Shown: positions 24,839 through 32,712 of the stretch, one piece after another | Layout: every line of letters starts with the position of its first letter | How positions within the stretch are numbered: position 1 is the first letter of the stretch | Source: an uncultured Propionibacteriaceae bacterium | Lineage (GTDB): Bacteria; Actinomycetota; Actinomycetes; Propionibacteriales; Propionibacteriaceae | DNA length: 64,000 nt | Direction: 5' to 3' | Assembly: GCA_937965785.1 (NCBI GenBank) | Contig: CALCKT010000070.1 | Span: forward strand, 62,001 to 126,000 | Program-made: the position numbers and the translations under genes | The notes under the pieces: generated by a model | Database searches by the model: none | Told to the model about the DNA's origin: nothing | The model's input: the letters and a program-made list of their open reading frames with translations, nothing else

Positions 24839-25590
24839 GCGAGAAACCTGAGGGCCAGTGCACCGACGACGGCGGCACAGAAGAGAGCGAGCATCACGTA
24901 GTCCGCGAAACCCATGGCGATGTGCAGATAACAGGTGCGCCTGGTTGGATTCTCGATGCCGCGCGCGATCGCGGCCATGGAGAGTTCGTCGGCCACGCGC
25001 CCCGCGTTCATGAGCACGGGGACATAGACGCAGTCGATCGTCCGCATCGGGGCCCGGATCAGACCGAGAGGGGTCGGTGAGAGTCCACGCATCCGCATGG
25101 CGGTCTTGATGAACCCCCAGTCCTCACGTACCGCGGGCAGGTAGCGCACGACGACAGCAACAGGGATCGTCACCGAGCGCGGCGTGCCGATTTTCACAAG
25201 CGCGCTCATCAGCTCATTGACGGGGGTGGTAGCCATCGTCGCGTACGCCATGAGACCGCAGGCGAAAACCTTGCGGATCAGCAGGAAGAAGGAAAAGAAC
25301 AACGTTCGCAGCGCGATGCCGCCCATGTGGGGGATGAACTGCGCTGCCGTGACGATCGTCGCATAGAGGACGAGCGTGACCGCGGAGCTCTTCCACCTGC
25401 CCAGAACCACGCCGAAGACGATGGCGAGGCCCATCAGGGCGGCCTCGCAGATCATGTTCGAGGCGAGCGCCACCGCGACCGCCATGGCTGCTATCGCCGC
25501 GAGTTTGGTCCGCGGATCAAGGCGGATGCCTTTTTTCGAAGGAGTCTTCCGGCGTGAGGCAAGGGATCCCAACGTGACCTGATATGTCAA
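24835..25590 (-). CDS. ECF transporter transmembrane (T) component, CbiQ family
   Basis: T component of 251 residues with about five to six helices. The coupling helices carry the ARG-type signatures of EcfT proteins (SMAAIARGIEN and the earlier MRMRGLS). The start is a TTG at 25590 preceded by a strong GGGGAGG, 6 nt spacing; no better ATG lies nearby. It sits 12 bp after the S-component stop and overlaps the ATPase, so the three are co-translated. It links the ATPase to the substrate-specific S protein. Confidence 0.88.
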   Translation of the reverse strand: MTYQVTLGSLASRRKTPSKKGIRLDPRTKLAAIAAMAVAVALASNMICEAALMGLAIVFGVVLGRWKSSAVTLVLYATIVTAAQFIPHMGGIALRTLFFSFFLLIRKVFACGLMAYATMATTPVNELMSALVKIGTPRSVTIPVAVVVRYLPAVREDWGFIKTAMRMRGLSPTPLGLIRAPMRTIDCVYVPVLMNAGRVADELSMAAIARGIENPTRRTCYLHIAMGFADYVMLALFCAAVVGALALRFLA

Positions 25591-25602
25591 CGCGGGCCTC
25601 CC

Positions 25603-26220
25603 CTATGCCGTCGCGCCGGCTTTTTCGAACTGCCTGCGCAGCAGGCGCATGCCCACCAGGCCGCTCACGATGGCGCAGGCGATGGTGGCGAGGATCATCG
25701 CGGGAAGCATCCATTCCGTGGCCGTGGACATCATCGTGTCCATGTAGGCGTGTTCCGCGCCACTTCCCGTCAGGTATGACGTGTAGCCGCTCGGATCGAC
25801 CCAGAGCATGAGGTAGGACCCCATGGGTGACAGCGAGTACAGGATGAATGCCGTGAAGTTCAGCGCTTTGTTCTTGAAACCCCCGGCGCTGGCGAGCAGG
25901 TCGGCGACGACACCGAGCACGACACAGGCCACCGCCCACGCCCAGTACATGCCCGTGACGAACAGGAACACCCCCTCGACGACGCCGAGAATGATGAGGG
26001 GGCCGTGTTTGGGGACCTTGGCAATGAGCAGCAGGTAGACCGGCCCCGTGAGCAACGCCGCAGCGGCCGGCATCCAGAACGTGAGCACGGGGTTCGTGGC
26101 GAAGAACACGCCTCCCACCATCATGAACACCAGGTAGAGCGCCGTGAACACACCGGTGGTGACCAAGTCGCGGGCGGTGAGCCCCCTCGCGCGTGTATCA
26201 GCGGCGGACGATCCCATCAT
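25603..26220 (-). CDS. MptD-family ECF transporter substrate-specific (S) component
   Basis: Membrane protein of 205 residues with about five to six helices, resembling the MptD/Trep_Strep family of ECF S components (LTARDLVTTGVFTALYLVFMMVGG near the start and AIVSGLVGMRLLRRQFEKAG at the end). This protein captures the substrate. GAAAGGACGG gives a strong ribosome-binding site before two adjacent ATGs. The promoter overlaps an IdeR/DtxR-like iron box, and an AraC regulator is divergent. Substrates of this family are mostly unassigned; an iron or haem-related compound is inferred from the box only. Confidence 0.82.
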   Translation of the reverse strand: MMGSSAADTRARGLTARDLVTTGVFTALYLVFMMVGGVFFATNPVLTFWMPAAAALLTGPVYLLLIAKVPKHGPLIILGVVEGVFLFVTGMYWAWAVACVVLGVVADLLASAGGFKNKALNFTAFILYSLSPMGSYLMLWVDPSGYTSYLTGSGAEHAYMDTMMSTATEWMLPAMILATIACAIVSGLVGMRLLRRQFEKAGATA

Positions 26221-26233
26221 CCGTCCTTTCGTA

Positions 26234-26252
26234 TCAGGTTAGCCTATGCTAT
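26234..26252. promoter_or_regulatory. IdeR/DtxR-like iron box in the ECF/AraC divergent promoter
   Basis: TCAGGTTAGCCTATGCTAT matches 15 of 19 positions of the consensus TTAGGTTAGSCTAACCTAA, with the left half and centre nearly perfect. On the minus strand it overlaps a -10-like TAGCAT and lies just before the ribosome-binding site of the ECF S component, where a repressor would block transcription when iron is plentiful. Confidence 0.65.
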
Positions 26253-26364
26253 TTTTCACCCGTCAGTATATGGAAGTGCGTGGATCAGCCGAGTTTTCCG
26301 GGGGATGTTCCGTCCCATCCGCACAGATTTGTGTCCCATCGTCACATGATGAAAGGACGGGAGG

Positions 26365-27324
26365 GTGAAGAAACCGTTTCAGGAGCCCAGCCTGGGGGGC
26401 TCGCCGTTCGTGACAACGGAATCCCCCCGCGGGTTCGGTCCGCTCTGGGTCTCGTACAGATCTCGGGGCGAGAAACTGAACGGATGGTTTCACTTCCTGT
26501 CCCCCGAGGAGGCCCTGTGGACCATCAGCATTCACGATTTCGTCATGACGGGCGATTACGTCATGGAATCGGATCCGCCGAGCTATCTGACCGTCGCATG
26601 GTTCAAGTCCGTCTCGGGGGAGGAGTTCAGCCCCTACCGCAAACTCAAAACGGACTCCATCTGGGGACAGAGCATCGGAGGCGGTCCCTGGCGAGGCGTC
26701 GTCCATGACACAGTCCCCGTTCAGAGCGTCTCCATCGAGATGGCGCCCGAGTTCGCCGAGAAATACCTCGCCAAAGAGTTCAACGGTGAGTTCCACAGCG
26801 TCGAGCAGGCCTTCGTCGCGCTGGGCAGTGGCGACGAGTTCCCCGAGATGAGGGCGCTGCTGTCCAAGCTCTGGCCGCAACCGGGCGACGCGTACCGCAA
26901 TGAGCTCTACTACGAGGGAAAGGTGCTCGAGGCGATGGGACTCATCGTCGAGCGGTCCAGGCGTGTCCAGCCCCGGGAGACCAGGCCTCTGAACCCCATC
27001 GACCGCGAGCGCATCCACGACGTGGTGCGCTACATAGACGACCACTGTTCCGCGGATCTGCGCGTCTCGGATCTGGCCTTGATCGCCTGCATGAGCCCCA
27101 CGAAATTCAAGGAAACCTTCAAGAGGGCGAACGGGAAAACACTCACCCAGTACGTCCAGGAGCGGCGCATGAACCGGGCCGAGATGCTGCTGCGCCAGCC
27201 CGGTCTCACCATCGAACAGGTGGGGCGGGCCGTGGGATACACCTGCGCCAGTCGGTTCTCGGCGCTGTTCAAACGTGAAACCGGAATGCTTCCCAGCGAA
27301 TTCCGCAGGACGCTGAGACCGTAG
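26365..27324 (+). CDS. AraC-family transcriptional regulator
   Basis: Regulator of 319 residues with a C-terminal AraC/XylS double helix-turn-helix (about 220-317): DHCSADLRVSDLALIACMSPTKFKETFKRANGKTLTQYVQERRMNRAEMLL and then IEQVGRAVGYTCASRFSALFKRETG. The N-terminal 200 residues resemble the PchR-type ligand domain rather than a cupin. The GTG at 26365 follows AAGGACGGGAGG. It diverges from the ECF importer across a 144-bp region that holds the iron box, so it is probably that importer's activator, responding to the imported ligand as PchR and YbtA do for siderophores. Confidence 0.88.
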   Translation: MKKPFQEPSLGGSPFVTTESPRGFGPLWVSYRSRGEKLNGWFHFLSPEEALWTISIHDFVMTGDYVMESDPPSYLTVAWFKSVSGEEFSPYRKLKTDSIWGQSIGGGPWRGVVHDTVPVQSVSIEMAPEFAEKYLAKEFNGEFHSVEQAFVALGSGDEFPEMRALLSKLWPQPGDAYRNELYYEGKVLEAMGLIVERSRRVQPRETRPLNPIDRERIHDVVRYIDDHCSADLRVSDLALIACMSPTKFKETFKRANGKTLTQYVQERRMNRAEMLLRQPGLTIEQVGRAVGYTCASRFSALFKRETGMLPSEFRRTLRP

Positions 27325-27370
27325 TCGCACTCGATCTGCGCGTCATGACGCCGTCCGGAGGGGTGGGTGC

Positions 27371-27401
27371 CCGGCGGAACGCTTCGGATACGGTCCGCCG
27401 G
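27371..27401. terminator. Hairpin between convergent araC-type and pspC genes
   Basis: CCGGCGGA (27371-27378) pairs with TCCGCCGG (27394-27401) across a 15-nt loop. Weak, without a clear U-run on either strand. Confidence 0.4.
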
Positions 27402-27464
27402 AACACGCCACCCCGCCTGTTTCACGGACAAGGCGCCGGCCGATGGGACGCCCGGGAGTGGGGA

Positions 27465-27707
27465 TCAGCGGTGCCGTTCCCGGCGCCACCTGTTGACCTC
27501 CCGCAGTCCGTCCTCGGCCAGGGAACCACCCGTGGGGCGGGGCATGATGGCCCAGAGAACGAAATAGATCAGGAGACCGGAACCGGCGAACACCATGAGC
27601 AGCGCGAGCACCAGGCGCACGGTACTGGAGTCGTAGCCGGTCGCTTCGGCGATGCCTCCGGCGACGCCTGCGATCCACTTGTCGGAGTCCGAACGAACGA
27701 GTGCCAT
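27465..27707 (-). CDS. PspC-domain small membrane protein
   Basis: Protein of 80 residues consisting of one PspC domain: LVRSDSDKWIAGVAGGIAEATGYDSSTVRLVLALLMVFAGSGLLIYFVLWAIMP, then a short basic tail. PspC domains sense or relay membrane stress. Two in-frame ATGs overlap the upstream stop (ATGATG); the one at 27707 has the better spacing from AAGGAAG, the one at 27710 adds a single Met. It is the last gene of a three-gene minus-strand operon facing a PspC-fused sensor kinase. Confidence 0.85.
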   Translation of the reverse strand: MALVRSDSDKWIAGVAGGIAEATGYDSSTVRLVLALLMVFAGSGLLIYFVLWAIMPRPTGGSLAEDGLREVNRWRRERHR

Positions 27708-27916
27708 CATTTCTTCCTTTCGTTGGTTTTCCTGTCTCCGGGTGAACTTCCGAGGATGATCATCAACCCCAGCGAACCCGCCACCAGCAGCACACCCGCG
27801 AACAACATCCTCATGGGGATGACGAATCCCTGTCCGAGGGCGGCCCACGCGGAGACAGCCGCGAAACCGGTGACGATCACACCCGTGACCATGGTCGGAA
27901 CATCCAGCCGTTTCAT
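27707..27916 (-). CDS. Small two-helix membrane protein in the PspC operon
   Basis: Protein of 69 residues with two predicted helices (VTGVIVTGFAAVSAWAALG and MLFAGVLLVAGSLGLMIILG) and a highly charged C-terminus DRKTNERKK. No family is recognised with certainty. It overlaps the upstream PspC-domain gene by ATGA and the downstream one by ATGA, so it is made in step with both and probably acts in the same membrane-stress module. Conservation of this small gene between two pspC genes would support a real function. Confidence 0.7.
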   Translation of the reverse strand: MKRLDVPTMVTGVIVTGFAAVSAWAALGQGFVIPMRMLFAGVLLVAGSLGLMIILGSSPGDRKTNERKK

Positions 27917-29004
27917 GAGGGGTACTCCACTTCCACGCTGGACAGATACCCGTCTATGAACAACTGGATTCCCCGCTCCTCGGGATCGTGTTCCCGGGGA
28001 GCGGTGCCCCCGGGCCAGGACACGTCGAGCGCCCAGGCCCTCACTTGGCGGCGGACCGGCGGCCTTGGCAGCATGATGCGAACCTCACTCATGACGGCCC
28101 GCACCTGAACGAACATGGAGCTGTCCGCGGGCAGGTGCCGGAGATCCACCACTCCTTCACCGGTCATCACGAACTGATAGTTGAGATGCTCCTGGCCGGA
28201 GCTGACCTCGACGGGGTTTGCGGCCCTCTCCACCTCGCTGGTGGCAAGGGCAGCGGTGGTGCCGGCGAACATGACCGCGAGCAGCAGCAACACCACGGGG
28301 AGGCGACGGCTGCGCACCAGCAGCCCCCATCCGAGGATCATCACCCCGATGACACCGAGGACGATGGACAGACTCAAGAGGGGATTGTTCAACAGATCAA
28401 ACACGACGACCCCAGTGGCCGCGAGATAGCCGACGAACAACACCAACCCCGTACCGAACCAGGAACACCGCCCGTGTTCGAGGGGCTGGGGTTCAGGAGC
28501 CTCGGGGGCGTAGAGATCCACGACGGGCAGCTGGGGATCGGCCTCGGCAGCGGATCGCTCCCCGTCGGGGATGGGGACGGTGGGGGAGACCGGGCGCCTA
28601 CGGGGCTCCCGCAAGCGGCGATACAGCACCAGGGCGAACAACGGCAGCAACAACACGGAGGACAGCGAGGACAGCAACTGGGAGACCGCGGCCACCACCA
28701 GGGTGGAACTCAGGACGATGATGGTCCACTGGGTCCGGAGAGTCCAGGTGCTGAACGCGGGAAGCAGTCGATGGATGAAGGCCTGACGCCCGGCGCGTGG
28801 GGTGAGCAGGACTCCCCAGCCGTATGCGATCACACCCACCCCGCTCAACGCGGAGGTCAGGATGAAGAGGATGCGTATCAGCAGCGGATCGATCCCGAAA
28901 CGAGAGCCGATGGCCCGGCAGAACCCGGGAGTGAAACCACCGGCCGGGCGGTCCAGATGGGCAAGCCGCGGGTGCAGCGCCCCCAGATCCACCAGTTCGT
29001 TCAT
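27913..29004 (-). CDS. PspC-domain membrane protein with LiaF-like C-terminus
   Basis: Protein of 363 residues. An N-terminal PspC domain (about 20-70: GGFTPGFCRAIGSRFGIDPLLIRILFILTSALSGVGVIAYGWGVLLTP) is followed by several helices in two groups and a C-terminal soluble part ending in LFIDGYLSSVEVEYPS. That part resembles the cell-wall-active antibiotics response domain of LiaF-type proteins. GGAGG precedes the ATG. It is the first gene of the minus-strand operon and diverges from the kinase gene. By analogy with LiaF and corynebacterial EsrI it may restrain the kinase, which is inference. Confidence 0.82.
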   Translation of the reverse strand: MNELVDLGALHPRLAHLDRPAGGFTPGFCRAIGSRFGIDPLLIRILFILTSALSGVGVIAYGWGVLLTPRAGRQAFIHRLLPAFSTWTLRTQWTIIVLSSTLVVAAVSQLLSSLSSVLLLPLFALVLYRRLREPRRRPVSPTVPIPDGERSAAEADPQLPVVDLYAPEAPEPQPLEHGRCSWFGTGLVLFVGYLAATGVVVFDLLNNPLLSLSIVLGVIGVMILGWGLLVRSRRLPVVLLLLAVMFAGTTAALATSEVERAANPVEVSSGQEHLNYQFVMTGEGVVDLRHLPADSSMFVQVRAVMSEVRIMLPRPPVRRQVRAWALDVSWPGGTAPREHDPEERGIQLFIDGYLSSVEVEYPS

Positions 29005-29019
29005 GTCCTCCAGTTTTAC

Positions 29020-29081
29020 CCCTGAAACGGTGAGCTGACATCAGGACTTCCCCTGAGGTTGTCCTTGAAGAGCCCTGAAAC
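29020..29081. promoter_or_regulatory. Direct repeats in the pspC / sensor-kinase divergent region
   Basis: CCCTGAAAC occurs at 29020-29028 and 29073-29081, 53 bp apart (about five helical turns), with a related CCCCTGAGG between them at 29050-29058. They lie in the 128-bp divergent promoter and are candidate binding sites for the LuxR-type regulator encoded here. Confidence 0.4.
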
Positions 29082-29132
29082 CCGGTTCGAGAGGTGGCGC
29101 GGCGATTCCCGGCGTGTCAACCTTTAAGGGTC

Positions 29133-30377
29133 ATGACCTCCGAGCCGTCCATCACGAACGACCCCCCACAGCTGCAACGCGACCTCTCCCAGAAGGCGAT
29201 AGCCGGAGTGGCGAGCGGGATCGCCGCGCATCTGCGGTTGCCCGTGCTCTGGATCCGGGTGGCCTTCGTGCTGTTGGCGTTCTTCAACGGCCTGGGGATA
29301 TTTCTGTACGGGGTGCTGTGGGCCCTGGTGCCCGCAGGTGAGCGTGAGGAGGCACCCGGACTCGAGGGCGCGACCCGGGCCAGCATGCGGCCGCAGCGGG
29401 TCAACAGACGGATCGACGCGGGAATGTTGTTCTCCGTCGGGGCGTTGATAGCCGGGGTGCTGTGGGGAATGATCCCCGGCGATGACACCGAGGCCGGCCG
29501 GGGGATGTCCCTGTTCTGGCCGCTTCTGATGGCGGGCGTCGGTGTGGTTCTGATCTGGTTCCAGGCCGACGGGGGCGGTTTGAGGACACGCTCCCCGGAT
29601 AAGCAGTCCGGATCGCGCGCCAAGACGATCGCCAGCGTCGCGCGGCTCGTCGGTGGGTTGATCCTGGTGGGTTTCGGGACCAGCTGGCTGCTCGCCTCCC
29701 AGTTCGGCTGGGAGGGACTCCAGACGGTGGTCGCGGCGGCCGTCGCGCTTCTCGCGGGAGTGGCCGTCGTCATGGCTCCCTGGCTGCTTCGTCTCTGGTC
29801 GCGGGTCAGGACCGCGGATCGGGAACGGTTGCGTGCCGAGGCGCGGGCAGACATGGCCGCCCACCTGCACGACTCCGTTTTGCAAACCCTGGCCCTGATC
29901 CAGCGCCAGGCCGACGATCCCGTCCTGGTGGCCTCGCTGGCGCGCCGCCAGGAACGGGAGCTGCGCACCTGGCTCTACGGGGAGGAGACCCGGGCGCAGA
30001 CCCTCAAGGGTGCCCTGGAGCAGATGCGGATCGACGTCGAGGAGCGGTTCCCGATCGCGGTCGAGGTGATCTGCGTGAGCGACATGGACCTTGACGAGGC
30101 CTCCACGGCGTTGGTGCAGGCGGCGGGTGAGGCCGTCACGAACGCCGCAAAGCATTCCGGAGCATCCCGGGTCGACGTGTTCGCCGAGGTTGAACCCGAG
30201 CGTGTCGAGGTGTTCATCCGGGACCGTGGATGCGGGTTCGATGAGGCCGCGATCCGCCCGGATCGGCGGGGCGTGAAAGAATCGATCAGGGCGCGGATGG
30301 AGCGCTATGGAGGGACGGCCCGGATCCGCACGGCCCCGGGCGAAGGTACCGAGGTCAGGTTGGAGCTGAGTCGATGA
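29133..30377 (+). CDS. PspC-fused sensor histidine kinase (HisKA_3 type)
   Basis: Membrane kinase of 414 residues. An N-terminal PspC domain (about 16-68) is followed by further helices (about 97-220) and the cytoplasmic kinase core. The phosphorylated histidine is His246 in AAHLHDSVLQTL, the N box is GEAVTNAAKHSG (332-343), and the G box is RDRGCGFD. This NarL/DesK-class layout with a PspC sensor is that of corynebacterial EsrS. The ATG at 29133 follows AAGGG; a frame extension to 29094 has no better signal. It overlaps its response regulator by ATGA. It probably senses envelope damage. Confidence 0.9.
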   Translation: MTSEPSITNDPPQLQRDLSQKAIAGVASGIAAHLRLPVLWIRVAFVLLAFFNGLGIFLYGVLWALVPAGEREEAPGLEGATRASMRPQRVNRRIDAGMLFSVGALIAGVLWGMIPGDDTEAGRGMSLFWPLLMAGVGVVLIWFQADGGGLRTRSPDKQSGSRAKTIASVARLVGGLILVGFGTSWLLASQFGWEGLQTVVAAAVALLAGVAVVMAPWLLRLWSRVRTADRERLRAEARADMAAHLHDSVLQTLALIQRQADDPVLVASLARRQERELRTWLYGEETRAQTLKGALEQMRIDVEERFPIAVEVICVSDMDLDEASTALVQAAGEAVTNAAKHSGASRVDVFAEVEPERVEVFIRDRGCGFDEAAIRPDRRGVKESIRARMERYGGTARIRTAPGEGTEVRLELSR

Positions 30378-31039
30378 ATCAGGAACAGGGCAAACCGCTG
30401 GAAGAGCTGCGGGTGGTGCTCGTGGATGATCACGCCATGTTTCGCGCCGGGGTGCGACACGAGATCGGGAAACTGTGCCAGGTGGTGGGGGAGGGCCACG
30501 ACGTGGCGTCGTCGGTTGCCTCGATCCTGGAGACGAAACCCGATGTGGTGTTGCTCGACGTTCACCTGCCGGGAGGCGGCGGGGCCGAGGTGATCAAACA
30601 GGTCGCCGCCAAGGCGCCCGATGTGAAATTCCTGGCGCTGTCGGTTTCCGATGCCGCGGAGGACGTGATCGGTGTCATCCGGGCGGGCGCCCGGGGTTAC
30701 GTTACGAAGTCGATCTCGTCGGAGGAACTCGTCGAGGGCATCCAGCGGGTGGCCTCCGGGGATGCCGTGTTCTCTCCGCGTCTGGCCGGTTTCGTGCTCG
30801 ACGCCTTCTCCGGTGCCGTCGACATCTCCAACATCGATGAGGAACTGGACCGGCTCAGCTCCCGGGAACGCGAGGTGCTGAAACTGATCGCTCGCGGCTA
30901 CTCGTACCGTGAGGTGGCGCGGGAACTTTTCATCTCCATCAAGACCGTGGAAACCCACGTCTCGTCGGTGCTGCGGAAACTCCAACTGAGCAACCGACAT
31001 CAACTCACCAAGTGGGCTACGGACCGGCATCTGGTGTGA
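30374..31039 (+). CDS. NarL/LuxR-family response regulator
   Basis: Response regulator of 221 residues. The receiver has the acidic pair in VLVDDHAMFRAG, phospho-acceptor Asp62 in VVLLDVHLPGGGG, the conserved Ser in LALSVSD, and Lys in YVTKSISSEEL. The C-terminal LuxR helix-turn-helix reads LSSREREVLKLIARGYSYREVARELFISIKTVETHVSSVLRKL. The ATGA overlap with the PspC-type kinase marks them as a cognate pair, similar to EsrSR or LiaSR. It probably activates the divergent pspC operon through repeats in the shared promoter. Confidence 0.94.
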   Translation: MNQEQGKPLEELRVVLVDDHAMFRAGVRHEIGKLCQVVGEGHDVASSVASILETKPDVVLLDVHLPGGGGAEVIKQVAAKAPDVKFLALSVSDAAEDVIGVIRAGARGYVTKSISSEELVEGIQRVASGDAVFSPRLAGFVLDAFSGAVDISNIDEELDRLSSREREVLKLIARGYSYREVARELFISIKTVETHVSSVLRKLQLSNRHQLTKWATDRHLV

Positions 31040-31067
31040 ATCAGGAATCTGCGGCTTTCGAGACGTG

Positions 31068-31103
31068 GTTCGCGGGATCACCCTGACGGGTGATCCCGCG
31101 AAC
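31068..31103. terminator. 16-bp perfect hairpin between convergent genes
   Basis: GTTCGCGGGATCACCC (31068-31083) pairs perfectly with 31088-31103 around a 4-nt loop, 28 bp after the regulator stop and 15 bp before the stop of the convergent GlsB-like gene. Confidence 0.8.
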
Positions 31104-31118
31104 ACAGGTCTCCTGATA

Positions 31119-31382
31119 TCAGGCCTTGCGTTTCTTGAACCAGCCCTGCACAGCCAGGATGATGATGGCGCCGACCACGGAGAAGATCAGGCCCTTGATG
31201 GAGAAGATCCCCTGGTAGGAGGAATCGAAGATCAGCTGGCCGAGCCAACCGGCGAGAAGAGCACCGAAGGCTCCTAGGGCAGCAGTGGCGACCCAGCCGC
31301 CGCCTTCCTCCCCGGGCATGATCGCCTTGGCGATCGTGCCGCCGATAAGACCGATGATGATGTACGCGATGATCGTGAACAT
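31119..31382 (-). CDS. GlsB/YeaQ/YmgE-family stress membrane protein
   Basis: Protein of about 87 residues with three helices. It carries the family pattern FTIIAYIIIGLIGGTIAKAIMPGEEGGGWVATAALGAFGALLAGWLG and ends in a basic KKRKA tail. Family members are induced by general stress; the molecular role is unclear. I chose the ATG at 31382, which matches the family N-terminus and lies 6 nt after a -10-like CATACT on the minus strand. A GTG 33 nt upstream in frame is possible. It follows the envelope-stress genes but on the opposite strand. Confidence 0.88.
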   Translation of the reverse strand: MFTIIAYIIIGLIGGTIAKAIMPGEEGGGWVATAALGAFGALLAGWLGQLIFDSSYQGIFSIKGLIFSVVGAIIILAVQGWFKKRKA

Positions 31383-31449
31383 GTACCAAGTATGCCCCAC
31401 GGAGGGGATGAACACCGTCAGGTGAACCCCCGGTTCATCCCCGTTTCGG

Positions 31450-32682
31450 TCAGAACAGTGGACGCCAGGGGCTGAGCAGGGATTCAGCGAACTTCTTCCA
31501 CCAGGGCCGGCGGAGCCAGGCCTCGGCGGTCAGCTCCACGGTGTTGTCCTCGTCGACGGAGAAGATGTGTTCCATGTGGGCGGCCACGTCGCGGTCGGTG
31601 ATCTCGAGGTTCGCCTCGTAGTTGCCCCACAGGCTTAGGCGGTCCAGGTTCGCGGTTCCGATGGTCGACCAGGCGCCGTCGATCACCGCGGTCTTCGAGT
31701 GCACCATCGCCCCCTGGTAGAGGAACAGACGGATTCCGGAGTTCAACAGGTCGGTGTAGAAACCCCGCGACAACCAGTCCGCCACGGCGTGGTTGGAACG
31801 GTCGGGAACGATGATCCGGACATCCACCCCGCGTTTCACCGCGTCACGGAGCGCGGCCACCAGGTCCTCGTCGGGGATGAGGTAGGCGTGGGTCAGCCAG
31901 ATGCGTTCGGTGGCGCGGTCGATGGCCTCGAGGTACATGTTGCGGATCGGGTAGACCTGAATCCGGGGCACGTTCCGGTGCACCTTCAACGGGGATTCCC
32001 AGCGCCGCTGCTGATCGTTGGAAAGCTTGGGCAGCCCCTGCCGGCAGGCGTTCTGGTTCCAGAAATCAACGAAGGCGTTCTCCAGTTCCGCAGCCCCCGG
32101 CCCGATCACGCGGGCGTGGGTGTCGCGCCACTGCTGCGCGTACAGTTTGCCGATGTTGTAGCCGCCGATGAACCCCTTCTCGTGGTCGACGATGAGAAGT
32201 TTCCGGTGGTCGCGTCCCCAGGTTCTTGGTGACCAGGGTTTCGGGAAGGCCGGGTGCCGGAGCGCGAGCACCCCCTCCGGCATGTTGAAGAAGCGACGCG
32301 GCACCACGAGGTTCGCGAAATCGTCCCAGATGACGTTCACCTCGACCCCACGGGCCGCCGCCCGGCCCAGCGCATCCTTGAAGGCCTCACCCACCTCGTC
32401 GGATTTCCAGATGTAGGTTTCGAAGTTCACCACCTTCCGGGCCCCCTCGATGGCGGCGAGCATGTCACGGTAGAGCTCCTCGCCGAAGGTGTAGACGGTG
32501 ACCTCGTCCTGGCCGACGGCCACCGGTTTGGCGGGGGAGTAGGGGAAACGCCGCAGCTTCCGGTGCTTCTTCCGCAGCGACTCCCACCCGGTTATGCCGA
32601 TCATGAAGGCGATCTGCGCCAGCAGCAGGCCGACGCTTATCCGGGGAATCGCGACACGGAGGAACCTCAGGACTCGCCTCAT
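31450..32682 (-). CDS. Phospholipase D family protein (cardiolipin-synthase-like)
   Basis: Protein of 410 residues with one N-terminal membrane helix (about 11-33) and two PLD catalytic motifs: His159-Lys161-Asp166 (HRKLLIVD) and His328-Lys330-Asp335 (HSKTAVID). Two intact HKD motifs fit the bacterial cardiolipin synthase group, which joins two phosphatidylglycerols, though other phosphatidyl transfer reactions are possible. The frame stays open far upstream across the divergent helicase gene, but the ATG at 32682 gives the usual basic start and helix. Only 30 bp separate it from pcrA. Confidence 0.88.
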   Translation of the reverse strand: MRRVLRFLRVAIPRISVGLLLAQIAFMIGITGWESLRKKHRKLRRFPYSPAKPVAVGQDEVTVYTFGEELYRDMLAAIEGARKVVNFETYIWKSDEVGEAFKDALGRAAARGVEVNVIWDDFANLVVPRRFFNMPEGVLALRHPAFPKPWSPRTWGRDHRKLLIVDHEKGFIGGYNIGKLYAQQWRDTHARVIGPGAAELENAFVDFWNQNACRQGLPKLSNDQQRRWESPLKVHRNVPRIQVYPIRNMYLEAIDRATERIWLTHAYLIPDEDLVAALRDAVKRGVDVRIIVPDRSNHAVADWLSRGFYTDLLNSGIRLFLYQGAMVHSKTAVIDGAWSTIGTANLDRLSLWGNYEANLEITDRDVAAHMEHIFSVDEDNTVELTAEAWLRRPWWKKFAESLLSPWRPLF

Positions 32683-32712
32683 GACGGCCAAGCCTATTAC
32701 GGTGATGGCACG

